A stretch of 64,000 bases of DNA from Moringa oleifera (Eukaryota; Streptophyta; Magnoliopsida; Brassicales; Moringaceae), in NCBI GenBank assembly GCA_021397835.1, contig JAJFZO010000230.1, forward strand, positions 6,132,001-6,196,000. Reading direction: 5' to 3'. The notes under the pieces were generated by a model that worked only from the letters and a program-made list of their open reading frames with translations, was not told the DNA's origin and did no database searches. Shown here piece after piece: positions 50,701 to 63,547 of this stretch; within the stretch, counting starts at the first letter, position 1; each line of letters begins with the position of its first letter. The position numbers were made by a program, and so were the translations under genes.

Positions 50701-53700
50701 CAAAGTTTCCATATTTTCATGATCTATTATGTTCTTTAACTTGATGCCTTGTTTGGAGTAGCCAAAAGCCTCGCTTAGGATAAATAGAATTAAATCAGAA
50801 AACATTTTCATGGAAAGCAAATAATATGTCATTTCAGAGATTTGTTAGTGATCCTAAGTCAAATTCACTGCTGAGGAAATTCACTTATATGATGCCTTTG
50901 ACATGTCTGCTTATGGAAAACAGTTAATGATATCAATTTACCTTAACTAGATGCCTTAATCAACTTCAAAATGATTCCAAACGACATTCATTCTTAGAAA
51001 TGGAGTCACAAGTATAAGAGGAGATGATGCATAGAGGATCTTCAACTTCCTCTTCTCTGACTACCTTTTTACAGGAAGAAAAATTTCTTAGTGGACATTC
51101 TTACACTCACAGGTTGCAGCTAACCACCAACTTTTGGGTTGCCAATCTTCAGTTTAGGAATCAAACATATTTTGCTATAAGACCCATGTGTGCAATTAAC
51201 AATCCCAACAATGCAGCAATGAGCTCTTTGTTTAGCTCACTAGAGTCCTATGCTCTACGTGTAGTTGAATCATGGCCATAAGCACCCTTCCATGCTTGTA
51301 TATCCTTTCACACTTAGTTCTTTAACCAAATTGATAGATTGGAGTCTTTAATATTTGTTGCAGAGACACATTGAGGAAAGTGATACAACATGAAGAGACT
51401 ATTGTACCCACCCATATTATCAAATGTTTGAGCTAATATTTTTTGCGACACTGTTTATGAGCCACAATATCTTTAAGATTATACTACGTTCATATGAAAT
51501 AGGGAAATCGAAGTGATGTTTTATTTTTCCATTCTCTATCTTTCTCATCTGCATAAGATACTCATTACACCTTGCTCATTTGAAAGGAATTCATAGAAAA
51601 TCATGTGTTTTTTATCTAGCCGGTTCTGTAAACCTTGGCCAATCTCCTAACAAAAGGTTCACTTTGACAAATGTCTAGATTTTATTTTACTTTATTACTT
51701 TTCTTCTTATTTTATCAGTGACAGAATTCAAACTGCCTTCGGTTGGTTCTAATTGTACCATCTTCACCCATGATTAACAAATGCATGGTAAATCCAGAAC
51801 AACTACCTGTTCATAATGCTAGCCAAGAGAACCTTTACTAGGAGATGGTTTTATCCATTGCTTGGCTTATGATTGTAGATGTTCTTAGAATAAGAAAGGA
51901 AAGATGTCACTAAGGGATAGAGATGGTAAACTACACAAAGCATAAGAAAGAAAACTGTTGACAACTCCAACCCTTGGTTAGACAACGTAAAATCCAATTA
52001 GAGGTTCTAAGAGATAATGTTGGAATTTAAATAAAAAGACAAAAGTTTTTTTTCATGAATTGGCTTGGATTCTTTCGGGTCTAACTGGTAGAAATTTTCC
52101 AGGTTGCTTTTCTGGCCTCTGCTGTTGGACCAAGAGTTGCTGCAGCCTGTGCCCATGCATCCCTGGCAGCGTTGTCTGAGGATGACGGCTTAGCTGCTTC
52201 CACGAGGGAAGGATCATCACATGGTAATAGGTCAGTGTATTTCATCTTCGTGTTTTCTCAATCCCAATTTCTAATATTCAAATTAAAATGAGCTTCTTAG
52301 TTGTAAGTTTCTCAAAGGGTTCTTTCAAAAAAGGGGGCAAAAAAATGCTTTCTCTCTCTCTCTCTCCCTCCTTCCTTCCCTCCCTCCCGCACACATTTGT
52401 ATGTATGTGTTCATTTGTGCATGCATCTCCATATAAGGGAAATTAAAAGGGAATAGGAAATAAAATTTTTATCATTGTTAGGATTTAGGAAACTTTCCTA
52501 TCTTTAGATTTTGCATGTATGTCTTGTATTATGTGAAGTAAAAATTTCTTCCCATCTATGAAGGATAAGTTCGGATAATGTACGTAGCAGGGATGGCAGT
52601 TTTCATGGAGAAATTCGCCAAAAAGGTGACTGTTAATTTAATTTTCCTGTTCTACTCAATTCTTCTTCCTTTCCCGCATCAATTACCTAGATTTCTATTT
52701 CTATTGGTTGAATTTCAGAAGAGAACTCGACTATACGTGGTCCATGGGGTCAAAATGGCACAGGGCCTGTTCCATTATCAGTGGAAAAGGTTAAAGCAGC
52801 TGCAAAAGCTGGCCTTGCTGCTGCAGCAGTAAAAGCAAAGTTGTTTGCAGATCATGAGGAGCGTGAAATTCAAAGGCTGTCTGCTAATATCATAAACCAT
52901 CAGGTAATTTTCTGGTGCGTATATGATCCTGGTAATGGTTGGCTAGTTTCAATAGCTGGTAGACAGCGAGCACAAAGGGAGAATACCATTTGTCTCATTG
53001 GCTTCTCTCGGCTGCTTGCTAATGTCTGATACTCAGAAGTCAAATATACTTGTGTCTGAATTTGAAATATTTATCCTAAACTATGGTGTCTTGAGCATAA
53101 TCCACATGTCTCAGCGGCGATGTCTGGCATGGATATTGCTTCATTGGAGAATTATCCTTCACTGTATCTTACTTGTGGAGTTTCTGGAACATTACATAAC
53201 GTACATATCCTTACCACATTGGAGGATTGGGGTTCCATAAACTAATAACTTTTCTCAGATATGTTAATTATGTTGATCATATATGTTGAACATTACATTA
53301 CCACATTGAACCATGCTTGTTTCATGTTGCCGGTGACTATTTTTGCTGCACAATATAGTTTACCTAAGGGGCTCCAACCCTGTATTTTGACATTACATGC
53401 TTGAAAAGATTCTTCTGTGCTTCCATGAATGAGGTAACATGATTTCTTATAGAAAAATGATTGAGGTTATGTGGCAACAATTATTTATTCAGGCTGGACG
53501 GGAAATTCTTTAATATGCAGATTAGGGAATTTAGCTAACTGAAGACTCACTAATTTCACTTGATTCACTTGAATAGGATGGCATTCATGAAGCATGATTG
53601 CTGATTGGCTAAAAGTATCCAGTTCTTCCATCTGTTTGAATTGGATGTACATCTGTTCCTAGCTGGTCAAGATATTTGACATGCTTAGTTGCTCGAAGCT

Positions 53701-54231
53701 TACACCTGTTTTTACCTTTCAATAACATGCTCTACATTGATCTGGGTACATTATATGCCTCAGTTAAAGAGATTGGAGCTAAAGCTGAAGCAGTTTGCAG
53801 AAGTGGAAACCTTGCTGATGAAAGAATGTGAGCAAGTGGAGAAAACCAGGCAGAGGTTTGCTGCAGAACGGGCCCGTATGGCTGCAGCTCGATTTGGACC
53901 TTCTGGAGTTGCTTCCCAGGTGAGCCTACCAGGTGGTTCTCCTTCCATGGTTAACAACAATGTCAGCACCAGTAGGCAACAAGTTATGTCAGCATCACCT
54001 TCACAACCGAGCATTTCAGGATTTGGCAACAACCAACCAGTTCATCCCCAGATGCCATTTATGGCACGACAACAAATGTTTCCAATGGGTCCTAGGCTGC
54101 CCCTCAATGCCATACAGGCATCCTCATCAAATCCTTCAAATATCATGTTCAATGCCCAAGGGAATACCCAGCCTACACTCAATCATCCGATGCTGAGGTC
54201 TGTGTCAGGGACTAGTTCTGGTCTAGGTTGA
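44782..54231 (+). CDS. SWI3C: SWI/SNF complex subunit SWI3C
   Basis: Core subunit of plant SWI/SNF (BAF-type) chromatin remodelling complexes, which work with BRM in the nucleus. Nine exons: 44782-44809, 45043-45579, 47014-47549, 49597-49960, 50052-50122, 52103-52230, 52591-52625, 52719-52903 and 53764-54231, joining to 783 aa (Arabidopsis 807). After a basic/acidic N-terminus (KRRRRGE, then EEDDVEEDEED) comes SYVISPPPIMEGRGVIKRFG. A SWIRM domain follows at about 186-275 (DWFSPNIVHRLERQVVPHFF, VRFLDHWGIINYC). Next is a zinc-finger-like Cys region at about 345-378 (CCNYC.. and CPDCFHDGRF), then a SANT domain at about 407-455 (SWSDQETLLLLEAMEIYSEN, KSKAQCILHFLRLP). A coiled coil lies at about 605-690 (EEREIQRLSANI, KQFAEVETLLMKECEQVEKT) and the tail is Gln/Ser/Pro-rich. 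Exons 1 and 7 are very short (28 and 35 bp) and rest on frame and splice consensus. Confidence 0.95.
45750..46302 (-). mobile_element. Candidate solo LTR of a retrotransposon, antisense in SWI3C intron 2
   Basis: Read on the minus strand it begins TGTTGTGTATAG, has a TATA box TATAAATAG (46065-46073) and a poly-A signal AATAAA (45871-45876) about 190 bases later, and ends CATCCTACA. That TG...CA layout with promoter and poly-A signal is that of an LTR of about 550 bp. No internal retrotransposon coding region adjoins it. A matching 5-bp target duplication was not found, so the boundaries or the call may be off. Confidence 0.45.
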
Positions 54232-55496
54232 AACAGAAAACATCAACTTAAGTTTGGAATTTTGTGGTTCAATTCCCTTAGCTGTTGCTTGCTTTTTGCA
54301 GAGAAGGGTTTTCTGGATGAGCCATGGAAATTTCATTTGCCTCAGTATTTTTTAGGTCCAACGCGTAGGAGTCACTCAGATGCAGTTTGTAGGCTTGTAG
54401 CATCATATAATGAAGGTAGTATGTGTATTTGATTGTTTTACTATTTGCAATGAATTACAAAAGTTATTTTTGTAAAATAATTCGTCCAAATGTACAAGTT
54501 TTCATAAGATATCTCACTTGAAGCTGCTTTCATTTTGTGTGACCATTGCCATGAGGTCACTTGACCCAGCGATTTGTAGGGTATGGTGACACCTTTCCCT
54601 ACATGCAGGATAATATTAATATTATAATGTTTTTTGTGTAATATGATGTGATTAAAATTAATTTTTATTTATTTATGTTGATATCAAAAAAAGAACACGA
54701 TGTAATATTAACTGCAAGTTTGAATCAAATTTTGATTAATTGATGGACATGATAATTATTGAAAATTTTAATAAATTTTTTAATTTAAAAAATATAATTA
54801 TATAATAAATTTTATAAATATTAATAATAAATATAAATATTTAATCAATAATTAATATTAAGTAATTTTTTATTTAAAATAGTTTATGATGTCAAGTTTA
54901 TTACAAGTTTAGATTGCATTATAATTAATGAATCAATATATATGGTTTGTCATTGTTTAAATTATTTATTGATTTTTATAATAAAATATATTTATTTAAT
55001 AATATTAATGATATAAATAAAAAAATTAATTTTATTTTAATTTTAATAAAATTATCCCGATAAAAATAAATATTAGATATCTCAATTATATTATTATACC
55101 ATTATACCAAACATAAAACTGAAATAAAAACAATTCAATTTTAATTTTATCTCCTGTAACAAATATGGTCCACATTGTTTTGATCTTTCAGTAAATTGTA
55201 TCCATCTTGGCCAAAGAATTGTATACATCCTCCACAAACATGACACAATATTATTAAATTTCTTATAAACCAATACACAGGATCATCCCTATTACAAATT
55301 TCTTCCAACTCCTAAAACAATGGACAAAAGTTGAGTACAAGCCTAGAGCATTAACATCAACAACCTTCAGGGAAGCATCATGGCACTTACAATGGCAAAT
55401 CCCACCAGGTGGCCCTAACAGGCTCCCACTAGGAGACATTGAAACACCTCAACTGTGGATCAGAATATTCTAAAATGAACCATTTGGGTACTCTCC
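54232..55496. other. SWI3C 3' region and AT-rich spacer
   Basis: 54.23-54.6 kb is likely 3' UTR of SWI3C. 54.6-55.15 kb is AT-rich. The part next to 55.2-55.49 kb is less AT-rich and probably the 3' UTR of the NRAMP gene (minus). The two genes converge here. Confidence 0.5.
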
Positions 55497-58400
55497 TTAA
55501 GGCAACTGGTCCAATCTGCTAGACCCATTTGGGTGTCCTAGTTCATTTTCCATCTGAACTTGGGTCACTTGGATGTCCTTATTTGGGTCGATGTAGGTAA
55601 CAACTGTGTCTTTCCGGAAGGTCAGGTAGATGACGGCGAGGATGTAGATGACCATCAGAGGAAAAACAATGATTCCGATGAACACAGATCCTACTTTCGG
55701 AAGATCATTGTGAATCAACCAGTCTACGAATCCTGTGACCAAGTAGTATACGTTGATTCCGATGATACCCAGACCCAGAATCCATGACACGACGATGATC
55801 TGCAAGCAATAATTCTCAGATAATAAGACATTATTTTATGAAGTAAAGCTGTAAAAGGAAGAATTGGACGAAGAAAAATGAGAACTCACATAAATGGAGT
55901 TCTTGTGAGGCCCCATCTTGGTGGTGCTGCTACTGAATTTAAGAAGTGGGATAAGAGCAAATGGAAGTTCAAATGAAAGTATCATCTGCAGAAGAAACAC
56001 ATTAACATTACTTCTAAGCTTAAAAATGGATCAAACCCATCTAACTAGTGAAAATATTAAATATTCTCTAACCGATGCAATGATGATCAGTCGGCCTGCT
56101 CCTTGAGATCCTCCGATAATGGATACAATAAGACTTGGCGTAATGGCAATGCACCTTGTCATTAGGTTCCTCTTCCATGTCTTCATCTTAAGATCCAAGA
56201 AACCCTGAAATGAAAATCACATAAGGGGACGAAAAAGGCAAACACCTTGTAAGCAGACTGAAAAGATTGAAAATATTGTGAAAGTTTTCACAGTAATGGC
56301 GAAGGGTTTTTCAAGACCTGCATAATGTACTGTCCTGCGTAGGTGCCTGTGATGGTGGAGCTCTGGCCTGAGGCCAGAAGGGCAATGGCGTAAACCTTGG
56401 AGCTGGACTTCCCCAAGACATTCTGCCATAAACAGTTCAGAAAATCTTCTGCTCGTGAGAATTTGAGAAACTTTTCAGATTGTTTTAAATTAACTTTGTA
56501 AGTACTGATTTGGACCTGGAGAAGAAAGGAAGCAGAGTTAAGATTGAGGTCCCCGCATCTGTTGTGGTTGTCACTTGAGAGGTCACCGGCGGAGCAAACA
56601 GTGGCCGACACCGAGACTACGGCGACGTTGATGAGAAATGCCACAAACAAAGCGAATCCACTCTCTATAAGGAAATACCGGCATGCACTCTGCAAGATTT
56701 GAAGAACTAAACAGCTTAACGAAGTTTCCAGGGTCCTAAAAAAAAAAGAAGATATTTTGTCCAATAGAAATTGGGCTGAACTTTTTAAAAATAATAATAA
56801 GTGATAATTTACTATATAAGTATTAAAATTTTAAATAAATTAAATTTATTTATTAATTTAAATGTTAATATATAAATTAAATCATCTATAATTATAAAAA
56901 AATATTTTTATTTAAAAATACTTTAAAAATAATTCAAATAAGTTTTATTTGAGTTAATTTTTAAACTTTGAATAAATTTTTATTCATAAGTTATTTCTAC
57001 AAACATTTTTATTTTTTACAAAATAATATTTAAAAATTTTATACATATATACATAAAATTTTAAATCAAAATTTATTATATAAAATTTAATTTTTAAAAT
57101 TTTCAGTACTTAAAAAAAATATAATATAATATAATATAATTTATAATTTTTTATATTTATTATAAAAAAATATATTAATATATTAAATTATAAAAATATA
57201 TATTTTAATTAAAAATAACTCAGAATAAATTAATCAGCAGATGTGGTAATCCCTAGAGAAGAAAAAACAAGAAAGGAGTCATCGAATTTGGCTTACGTTG
57301 ACGCCACGGACAGAGTTGGGTACTTTTCTAGAGAGCACAAGAGCCGAATGGAGAAACAGATTATGCCTGCTCAATAAATAACGGTTTATCAAATAAATAA
57401 ATAAAAATTAAATCTAACTGTATTTAACATTTTTTAATCTTATTTTATAATTTTAAAATATAATCATCTTTAAAATTAATAATATAATTACTCTTTATCA
57501 TATACTAACAACTCTTGTCTATTTTTAAATTAAATAATTTTTCTAAATTAATCTTCACATGGAACACAGGTACCGGGATGATTTGTATACTACATGGTAC
57601 GAAGACATACGGCATGATGAGGGCCCCGAGTAGGGCGATGGCGTCTCCGGTGGCTCCGTGACCGTTGAGTTTGGGGACGAACATGCCCTTAAGCACACCG
57701 GACGCCGGAGGGTTCACGTAACTCATCTCGCCGAAGAAGCATCCGGCCATGATGAACACCAGCACCGCTATCAACAACTCCAGCTTCCTCACCTAATTAT
57801 GAATTTCACGCCCACAGAAGATAATGAAATTATTATTTTTCTTAATCAAGGACAAAGCCGAAAAGGCATTGGCAAGATGACAGAAATTATTAAAATAAAA
57901 TAAAATTTTATTAATTTAAAATAATTTTTAAATATTTTAATAATAAAAATAATATTAATTTTTATAATTATTTTTACTATTAAATAAATTTATTAAATAA
58001 AAATTTATTAAAAAAATCTTTGATTGAAAAAAAACTTAAAGGTTAAAAAAATATTTTATTCTATTTTTATGGAAAATAAAATTAGAAAAACATTAATGTA
58101 AAAACAAAAATTAAAACTAAAATACCCATTAATGTAAACTTATATTAAACTTTTTGATATGAAATTTAAAAATATATTTGTGTAATTTTAATAATAAATA
58201 TAAAAATAAATAAATAATTTAATTATTAATTTTATTAAGTTATCACTTGTTATTATTTATTAAAAAAAATCAGTGGCTGATCTTGATCCCTAAAACAAAA
58301 TGTTATGAAATGTGTGTGTTTGACTTGGATTTTTTATTACAAGTGGAGTTAGATGATGATAATATGCAAAGTGATCAGCTTGACAGTGAACGCATAACTT

Positions 58401-58843
58401 ACTCATGTTAGACCTTTTTTTATTTTAATAAATATAATCAGAAAATAATTATATTTTTGTATAAATTTCCAAATTAAAATTAATAAAAATTACATCAATA
58501 AAAAATATAGATTTTTTTCAATTTTTTTCAGTATAAATTTTCGTTAAATAGGTATTTTGTTAACTTTAATAGTACTAATTCTTAATTCATAAAATTTTTA
58601 TTTAGGTAAAACAATTATAAACCATAAACTTAACAAAATTGATTGGACCAAAGTTCTACATAGAAAAAATATTAAAATATAATTTTAATTAATGTAATTT
58701 TTTAATAAATTTTGATATCAAAAATTTGTTAAAAAATAAATATAAATTATTTTTTAAGTATAATTAATCATATGGGTAACTAATAAATATTAATTTTAAT
58801 AAAAAATACATTCATGTGTGTGGATATATATATATATATATAG

Positions 58844-58887
<44 letters not shown>

Positions 58888-59708
58888 GAAAAATAAATAA
58901 ATAAATTAGGGTACCCCATATCTTTGGAGGCCAAGAAGAAGAAGGGTGCTTAAGCCAGTTAACAGGACTCCAGTCCAGACAGGGATGTGGAGCAGAATAT
59001 TCAGGGCAAAGGCTGTTCCAATAACTGCAAATAACACAAAAATAAACAGACAGAAGAAATTATTAATATTAATAAACAAATAATTAATTATACGTTTAGG
59101 CGATTGAGAGAAAATCTTAATTGCTTTGCCTTCAGGTATATCAGCAGCTATCACTGCAACTTCTGCCAGCAACCACAGGCAATACTTCACAAATTTTGGG
59201 TACTCAACCTTGCATATTTCTGATAAGTGTTTGCCTGAAAACAAAACCCAAAAAAAAAAAAAAAACCCAATTCATGATAAATTCAATTTCTGAAGCAAAT
59301 TAATAAGCTTTAAAAACTGATAAAAACAAGTTGGAGAAAGTGAATTTATGGGTATCGGTTGGTCACCTGTGCTGACACCAAGATTGGCAGCTAGAGACTG
59401 AATTATGAGAGCGAAGATGAGACCAATGAGCACCACCCAGAGAAGCTGAAAGAAAGCAGAATGCCATGGAAATTAATTAGGGTTTTATTAGTCTTCTTCT
59501 TAATTTGCATGCAAGCTTATATATATATATATATATATATATATAACTCAGTTGCTCTATATTGTTAATGATGATTACTTTTATGTTTTGCTTTTCATGG
59601 GTTTTTCTCTTTTACCTCGTATCGGTGGTCAGCTCCTGCTTGCAGATCAGTTTCCACTGCAAATTGATAGGAGAAGAATGTTTGGTACCCAGGAAAGAGA
59701 CGGAAAGA

Positions 59709-59755
<47 letters not shown>

Positions 59756-60150
59756 ACAGTTTCCAGGGTCAAGGTAGGCCAATGAGACAAGGAAACCAGG
59801 GCCTACGAAAGACAGGAACTTCTTCCAGCCAGGTTTCTGAGCATCCAAACAACCGAAAAATGAAAAAGAAACTCAACCTTTCATGTTAATTAGAACATAC
59901 CCAGAAAGAGACAGAAATGCACCGAAACTGTTAGAAAAAAGAATCTATATATGAAGACGACAAAAACATAAAAAGAAGAGAGAGTTATCTGAACCTGGTG
60001 ATCTTGGTCCATCTGGTTCTGATCAACAGCGAAGGATTCTGGACTTCTCTCTGCATTCATGGCCGCTATCCTGTTGCTTCCTCCGTTCCATGACTGTAAT
60101 CTCCCTCCATCGATATCACTCCCTTGCTCTTGCTTCTGCACACTACCCAT
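55497..60150 (-). CDS. NRAMP divalent metal transporter, NRAMP1/NRAMP6 class
   Basis: Proton-coupled importer of Fe2+, Mn2+ and related divalent metals; NRAMP1-type members act at plasma membrane or endomembranes. Thirteen exons: 59995-60150, 59758-59836, 59616-59656, 59367-59445, 59130-59234, 58915-59024, 57611-57792, 57297-57366, 56516-56689, 56318-56422, 56073-56204, 55890-55985 and 55497-55799. They join to 543 aa. The TM1 metal-binding motif DPGN (75-78) and TM6 motif MPHN (250-253) are intact, as is the transport signature region [18 protein letters not shown]. Also visible are [27 protein letters not shown] and [17 protein letters not shown]. The N-terminal 50 residues are hydrophilic. 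Similarity is closer to AtNRAMP1/6 than to NRAMP2-5. Intron 5 has a GC donor; intron 2 is 101 bp with a GA repeat against its donor. Start 60150 is the first ATG of the frame. Confidence 0.94.
56888..56940 (+). repeat. Degenerate AT-rich dispersed repeat, copy 5 (in NRAMP intron 8)
   Basis: TATAATTATAAAAAAATATT, then TTTATTTAAAAATACTTTAA and AAATAATTCAAATAAG. It matches the cores at 8698 and 43828. This intron (56690-57296) is AT-rich throughout. Confidence 0.5.
57918..57976 (-). repeat. Degenerate AT-rich dispersed repeat, copy 6 (in NRAMP intron 6)
   Basis: Its reverse complement reads AAAAATAATTATAAAAATTA, then TTATTTTTATTATTAAAATA and TTTAAAAATTATTT, matching the other copies in inverted orientation. 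Confidence 0.5.
58823..58881. repeat. Compound (TA)n(GA)n microsatellite
   Basis: TA runs broken by GATA/TAGA, then about 12 GA units. It lies in NRAMP intron 6, about 30 bases inside the donor at 58914. Confidence 0.9.
59519..59544. repeat. (TA)n microsatellite
   Basis: About 13 TA units in NRAMP intron 3. Confidence 0.85.
59716..59753. repeat. (GA)n microsatellite inside the 101-bp NRAMP intron 2
   Basis: About 19 GA units (CT on the coding strand). They begin four bases after the GT of the intron 2 donor (59757-59756) and fill about 40% of the intron. Confidence 0.9.
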
Positions 60151-60206
60151 CTCTCTCTCTCTCTCTCTCTCTTCTGTAAAGCTTAATGCCTTCGCCTTCA
60201 AGACCT

Positions 60207-60217
60207 CTATTTATAGA
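60207..60217 (-). promoter_or_regulatory. TATA box and CT/GA leader of the NRAMP gene
   Basis: TCTATAAATAG on the minus strand, about 57 bases upstream of the start codon. A (GA)n run (60151-60170) abuts the ATG directly, so the leader would be only about 30 nt. A CACGTG G-box lies further upstream at 60711-60716. Confidence 0.55.
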
Positions 60218-63200
60218 ACTCCCTCCATTGCGTACACTGTGAAGCCACCATTGTTGAGCTTCAAGACAGCTTAGCAATCAAATCCTTCTCTCCCTGGAGT
60301 TATGAGTTATTACCTGGTGAAATAGTCTCTGCGTCCTTTTCTTCTATTCTTATATGTAAAAACAAAACAAAACCAAAAAAACAAAAAGACAAAAAAACCC
60401 ATAATTAATATTCGCTTAAATGCTTCATATTTTACCTTATCTTTTATAGGGTAATGTGGTAAAAATTACTCCTCTAAATTGAATTTTATTTTTTTTAATA
60501 TTTAATAAAATTATTTATGAAAATTTAATATTACCTTTGACCACATTGGTGGTGGCGCTTTGACTGACTTAGAAATTATTAGTTCATCTTTTTAAAGGAA
60601 AAACAAATCTCATCAAAAAGGGGAACACAGATATGGCTAAAACTGCAGCATTTTGGTTTCTTTAGAAAACTTTTTTCTTTTTAAATCCCAACCGTTCATT
60701 CAGCTAAGCCCACGTGTCACACATCTAAGGAGAGGGAATCCACTCATCTTAATTCATCTCTAATAATTTTTTTACTTATTTGAGTCCAATTTTTTTTAAA
60801 AAATTGAAATATATTTTCATAATAATAAAATAAAAATTTTAGAAATAAACATTAATTTTATCAAATTTTTGTGTGTTATAATTTTTTTAAAATTTAGTAA
60901 CAATCAGTTCAATAAAAAATTTCAATCCCTTTCATATATATTTTAAAATTAATTTAATTCTTTATTAAGATTATTTATTAATTAATTTATTATTAAACTA
61001 TAGTATTCAACTCTGTTAATTAAAATAAAAATAAGAATTATTGTTTAATTGACTGATAAAATGAAACATTTTCACATAATATAATGTATTATATTAAGTT
61101 GAAACGATTGATAATTTGTTTGGATGTCTATGGGGCATGAGTACAACATATATTTTACATATATTATATTTAGTTTACATAATCTAAATAAACTATATTA
61201 TAAATATTTTAACTTGTGGTCGGGCCATGCAGAGTTGCTAAATTGCTAGGAAGAAAATGCCACTAGAATAATGCACCTAACATGGTGCATGCAACTTCTA
61301 TGTTCCGTGCCTCTCTCTCTCTCTCTCTCTAGGATAGTGGCAATATCAATGCAGCTGGAGGGTAATTTGGGAAATCTAGTATGCAACTTTTCACAAAGGA
61401 AGCCCAACAAGGGGCACGCAGTCCACTTTGCTAATGTCACTGCTCCCTGGGCCCCGCATCCGGCAACAGATTTACTAATTTCATAATTAAATTAAATAAA
61501 TAATATTTTTAGAAATGGAGTCATGGAAATCAAGTCAACATCAAAGTGTAAAAATCAATTATATCAACCTCAGGTAGATTCATTGGAGGATTAGCTAATT
61601 TCCAATTTACGGTATCATTGGGTCCTAACTAGGTAGACGAAAATTAGTTTTGGAAAAAAGATATAATAAAATGTAAATTAATAAAGCGGGCATAGAGAGA
61701 TGTGTTATCTAGCTATTTAATATTTAATATTTTTATAAAGTGTTTATTTAAATTTTTTTATGTACTTATTAATCATTTGAAAGAAATATAAAACATTTTA
61801 TAAAAATAAATTATATTTATTTTACAGTAAAAAAATAAAATAAAATTTACCGCCCGCTGTTTAACAAGATTTTTCATTTTTGCTTTTCAGGTATTTTTAA
61901 TTTATATTAATAATATTAAGAAGATAATGATAGAGTCACAGCTGACATCATGCACCAATGGTGAGTAGCCAATGGAGTGACCCATGCCGGGTGATAGTCC
62001 AAAACGGCAGTGTTATGGTCCCTTTCATAGTGTTTTACGTCACCCAAATGGCAATGGGCTTCTTTTCTTAGATAACAAAACAAGTCAGTGACTGCTTCAA
62101 CAAAAATATTAAATTACTTTTTTTTTTTGGGTTAATGTGGATGACGATGCATTGCTGACAAGATACATGTTTGAATTATATTTTTTTAAAAATAATTATA
62201 TTGTTTATTATGCAAATAAAAAATAAAATATATCCTATTTACTTATTTTATGTAATTATAATATATTAACATTTATTTAAAAAATCAATATAAATCAAAT
62301 CAAAATAACATTTGTGTCAAGTAAAATGATTGTAACCAAAACTTTCATCCCAATCAAAATTTTAGTTGATAAATTGGTGTTTATTAAATTATATAGCTTT
62401 CTATTTGTTAAATAATTTCACCCACGGTTATTTTTTAGACTTGTAATTATTATGATGAAAATAAGTAATTCAATTAGCAAATATTTATAATTTTATTAAT
62501 ATACAAAAAAAATTAATAATACACAAATTAAACTTTCTTACATTTTACCATCCAAAAATTAGGTTACTATCTAATTTATTAATTTTAATTTTTGATATAT
62601 TTTAAATATATTTTAAAAACGCTAAAAATTCTATAATAAAAGCTTTAACATCGGTAATATCTTAAAGTATCATATTTATTAACGACACCATCATATCGTA
62701 ACCATAATCACAAGAATGGTCTGCTTAAATTGAACAATATTTATGCACAATGAAAAAAGGTTAAGATAACATTATAATCACAAACAAAATTTAACATCAT
62801 CACATGTGAGTGGGGACAAAATACAAATTTATTTATCAAATGGAATGATCAATTGGGTCAGTGACAAGTGTCATCAATATAGCCAAATGACGAGATCAGG
62901 GGAATATAGAACAGATTATTGACAAGGAGGTGTTGGTTGAACATTCTAAAATAAGGACACAATGCCCTTAATATTTTGCAACATATCACAAATTTAGAAG
63001 ATAAGAATACTTTCCCCACACTTTCATATTAATAGTGACACTCTAGCTGCCATGACAAGGTTCAGAAGCATAAAAAGTCCACTATTATCGGAAACTAGAA
63101 CAAATCATGTCCCGAAAGCTGACCTATTTATCTGCATTGTTATATCTGATATTACTCAGATTCAATCTTACATTGGATATAAACTTATGAATTTGAGTTC

Positions 63201-63547
63201 CGTGACTTCAACCTGTTCGTAAGCATTGTTTGAATATTTTCAGGGCTATTCGAGATTTTCTTTATCATTAACTTCAGAACCTCGAACCCACTAGTCAGAT
63301 TCTCTGTCTTGAATATCTCAGCTATTAACAAAAAAAAATTATTAATTTGATGCAATATAAATTTAGATACATCTAAGTCTCACAAGAGGGTTTTTACATC
63401 TATAGTTACAATGTGATTTCAAATGAATAAAATTGTGCGCTTATAGTCAAAACAAACAATATTTTATGAGATTATTGATCGATATTTAAGTTTATTTTTG
63501 TGTGACTAGGAAAATGGACAAGAAAAGATATTTCCAGAAGAAATTAC
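60218..63547. other. AT-rich intergenic DNA right of the NRAMP gene
   Basis: Mostly A/T runs. Two less AT-rich islands stand out: 61220-61480 (with a CT microsatellite at about 61311-61331) and 61930-62070. Neither has a convincing reading frame or splice context. They may be regulatory remnants or transposon pieces. Confidence 0.45.

Noticed and set aside
51024..51281. 85-codon open frame in SWI3C intron 5
   Set aside because: No retrotransposon or other motif visible and no splice support. A transposon relic is possible but unsupported.
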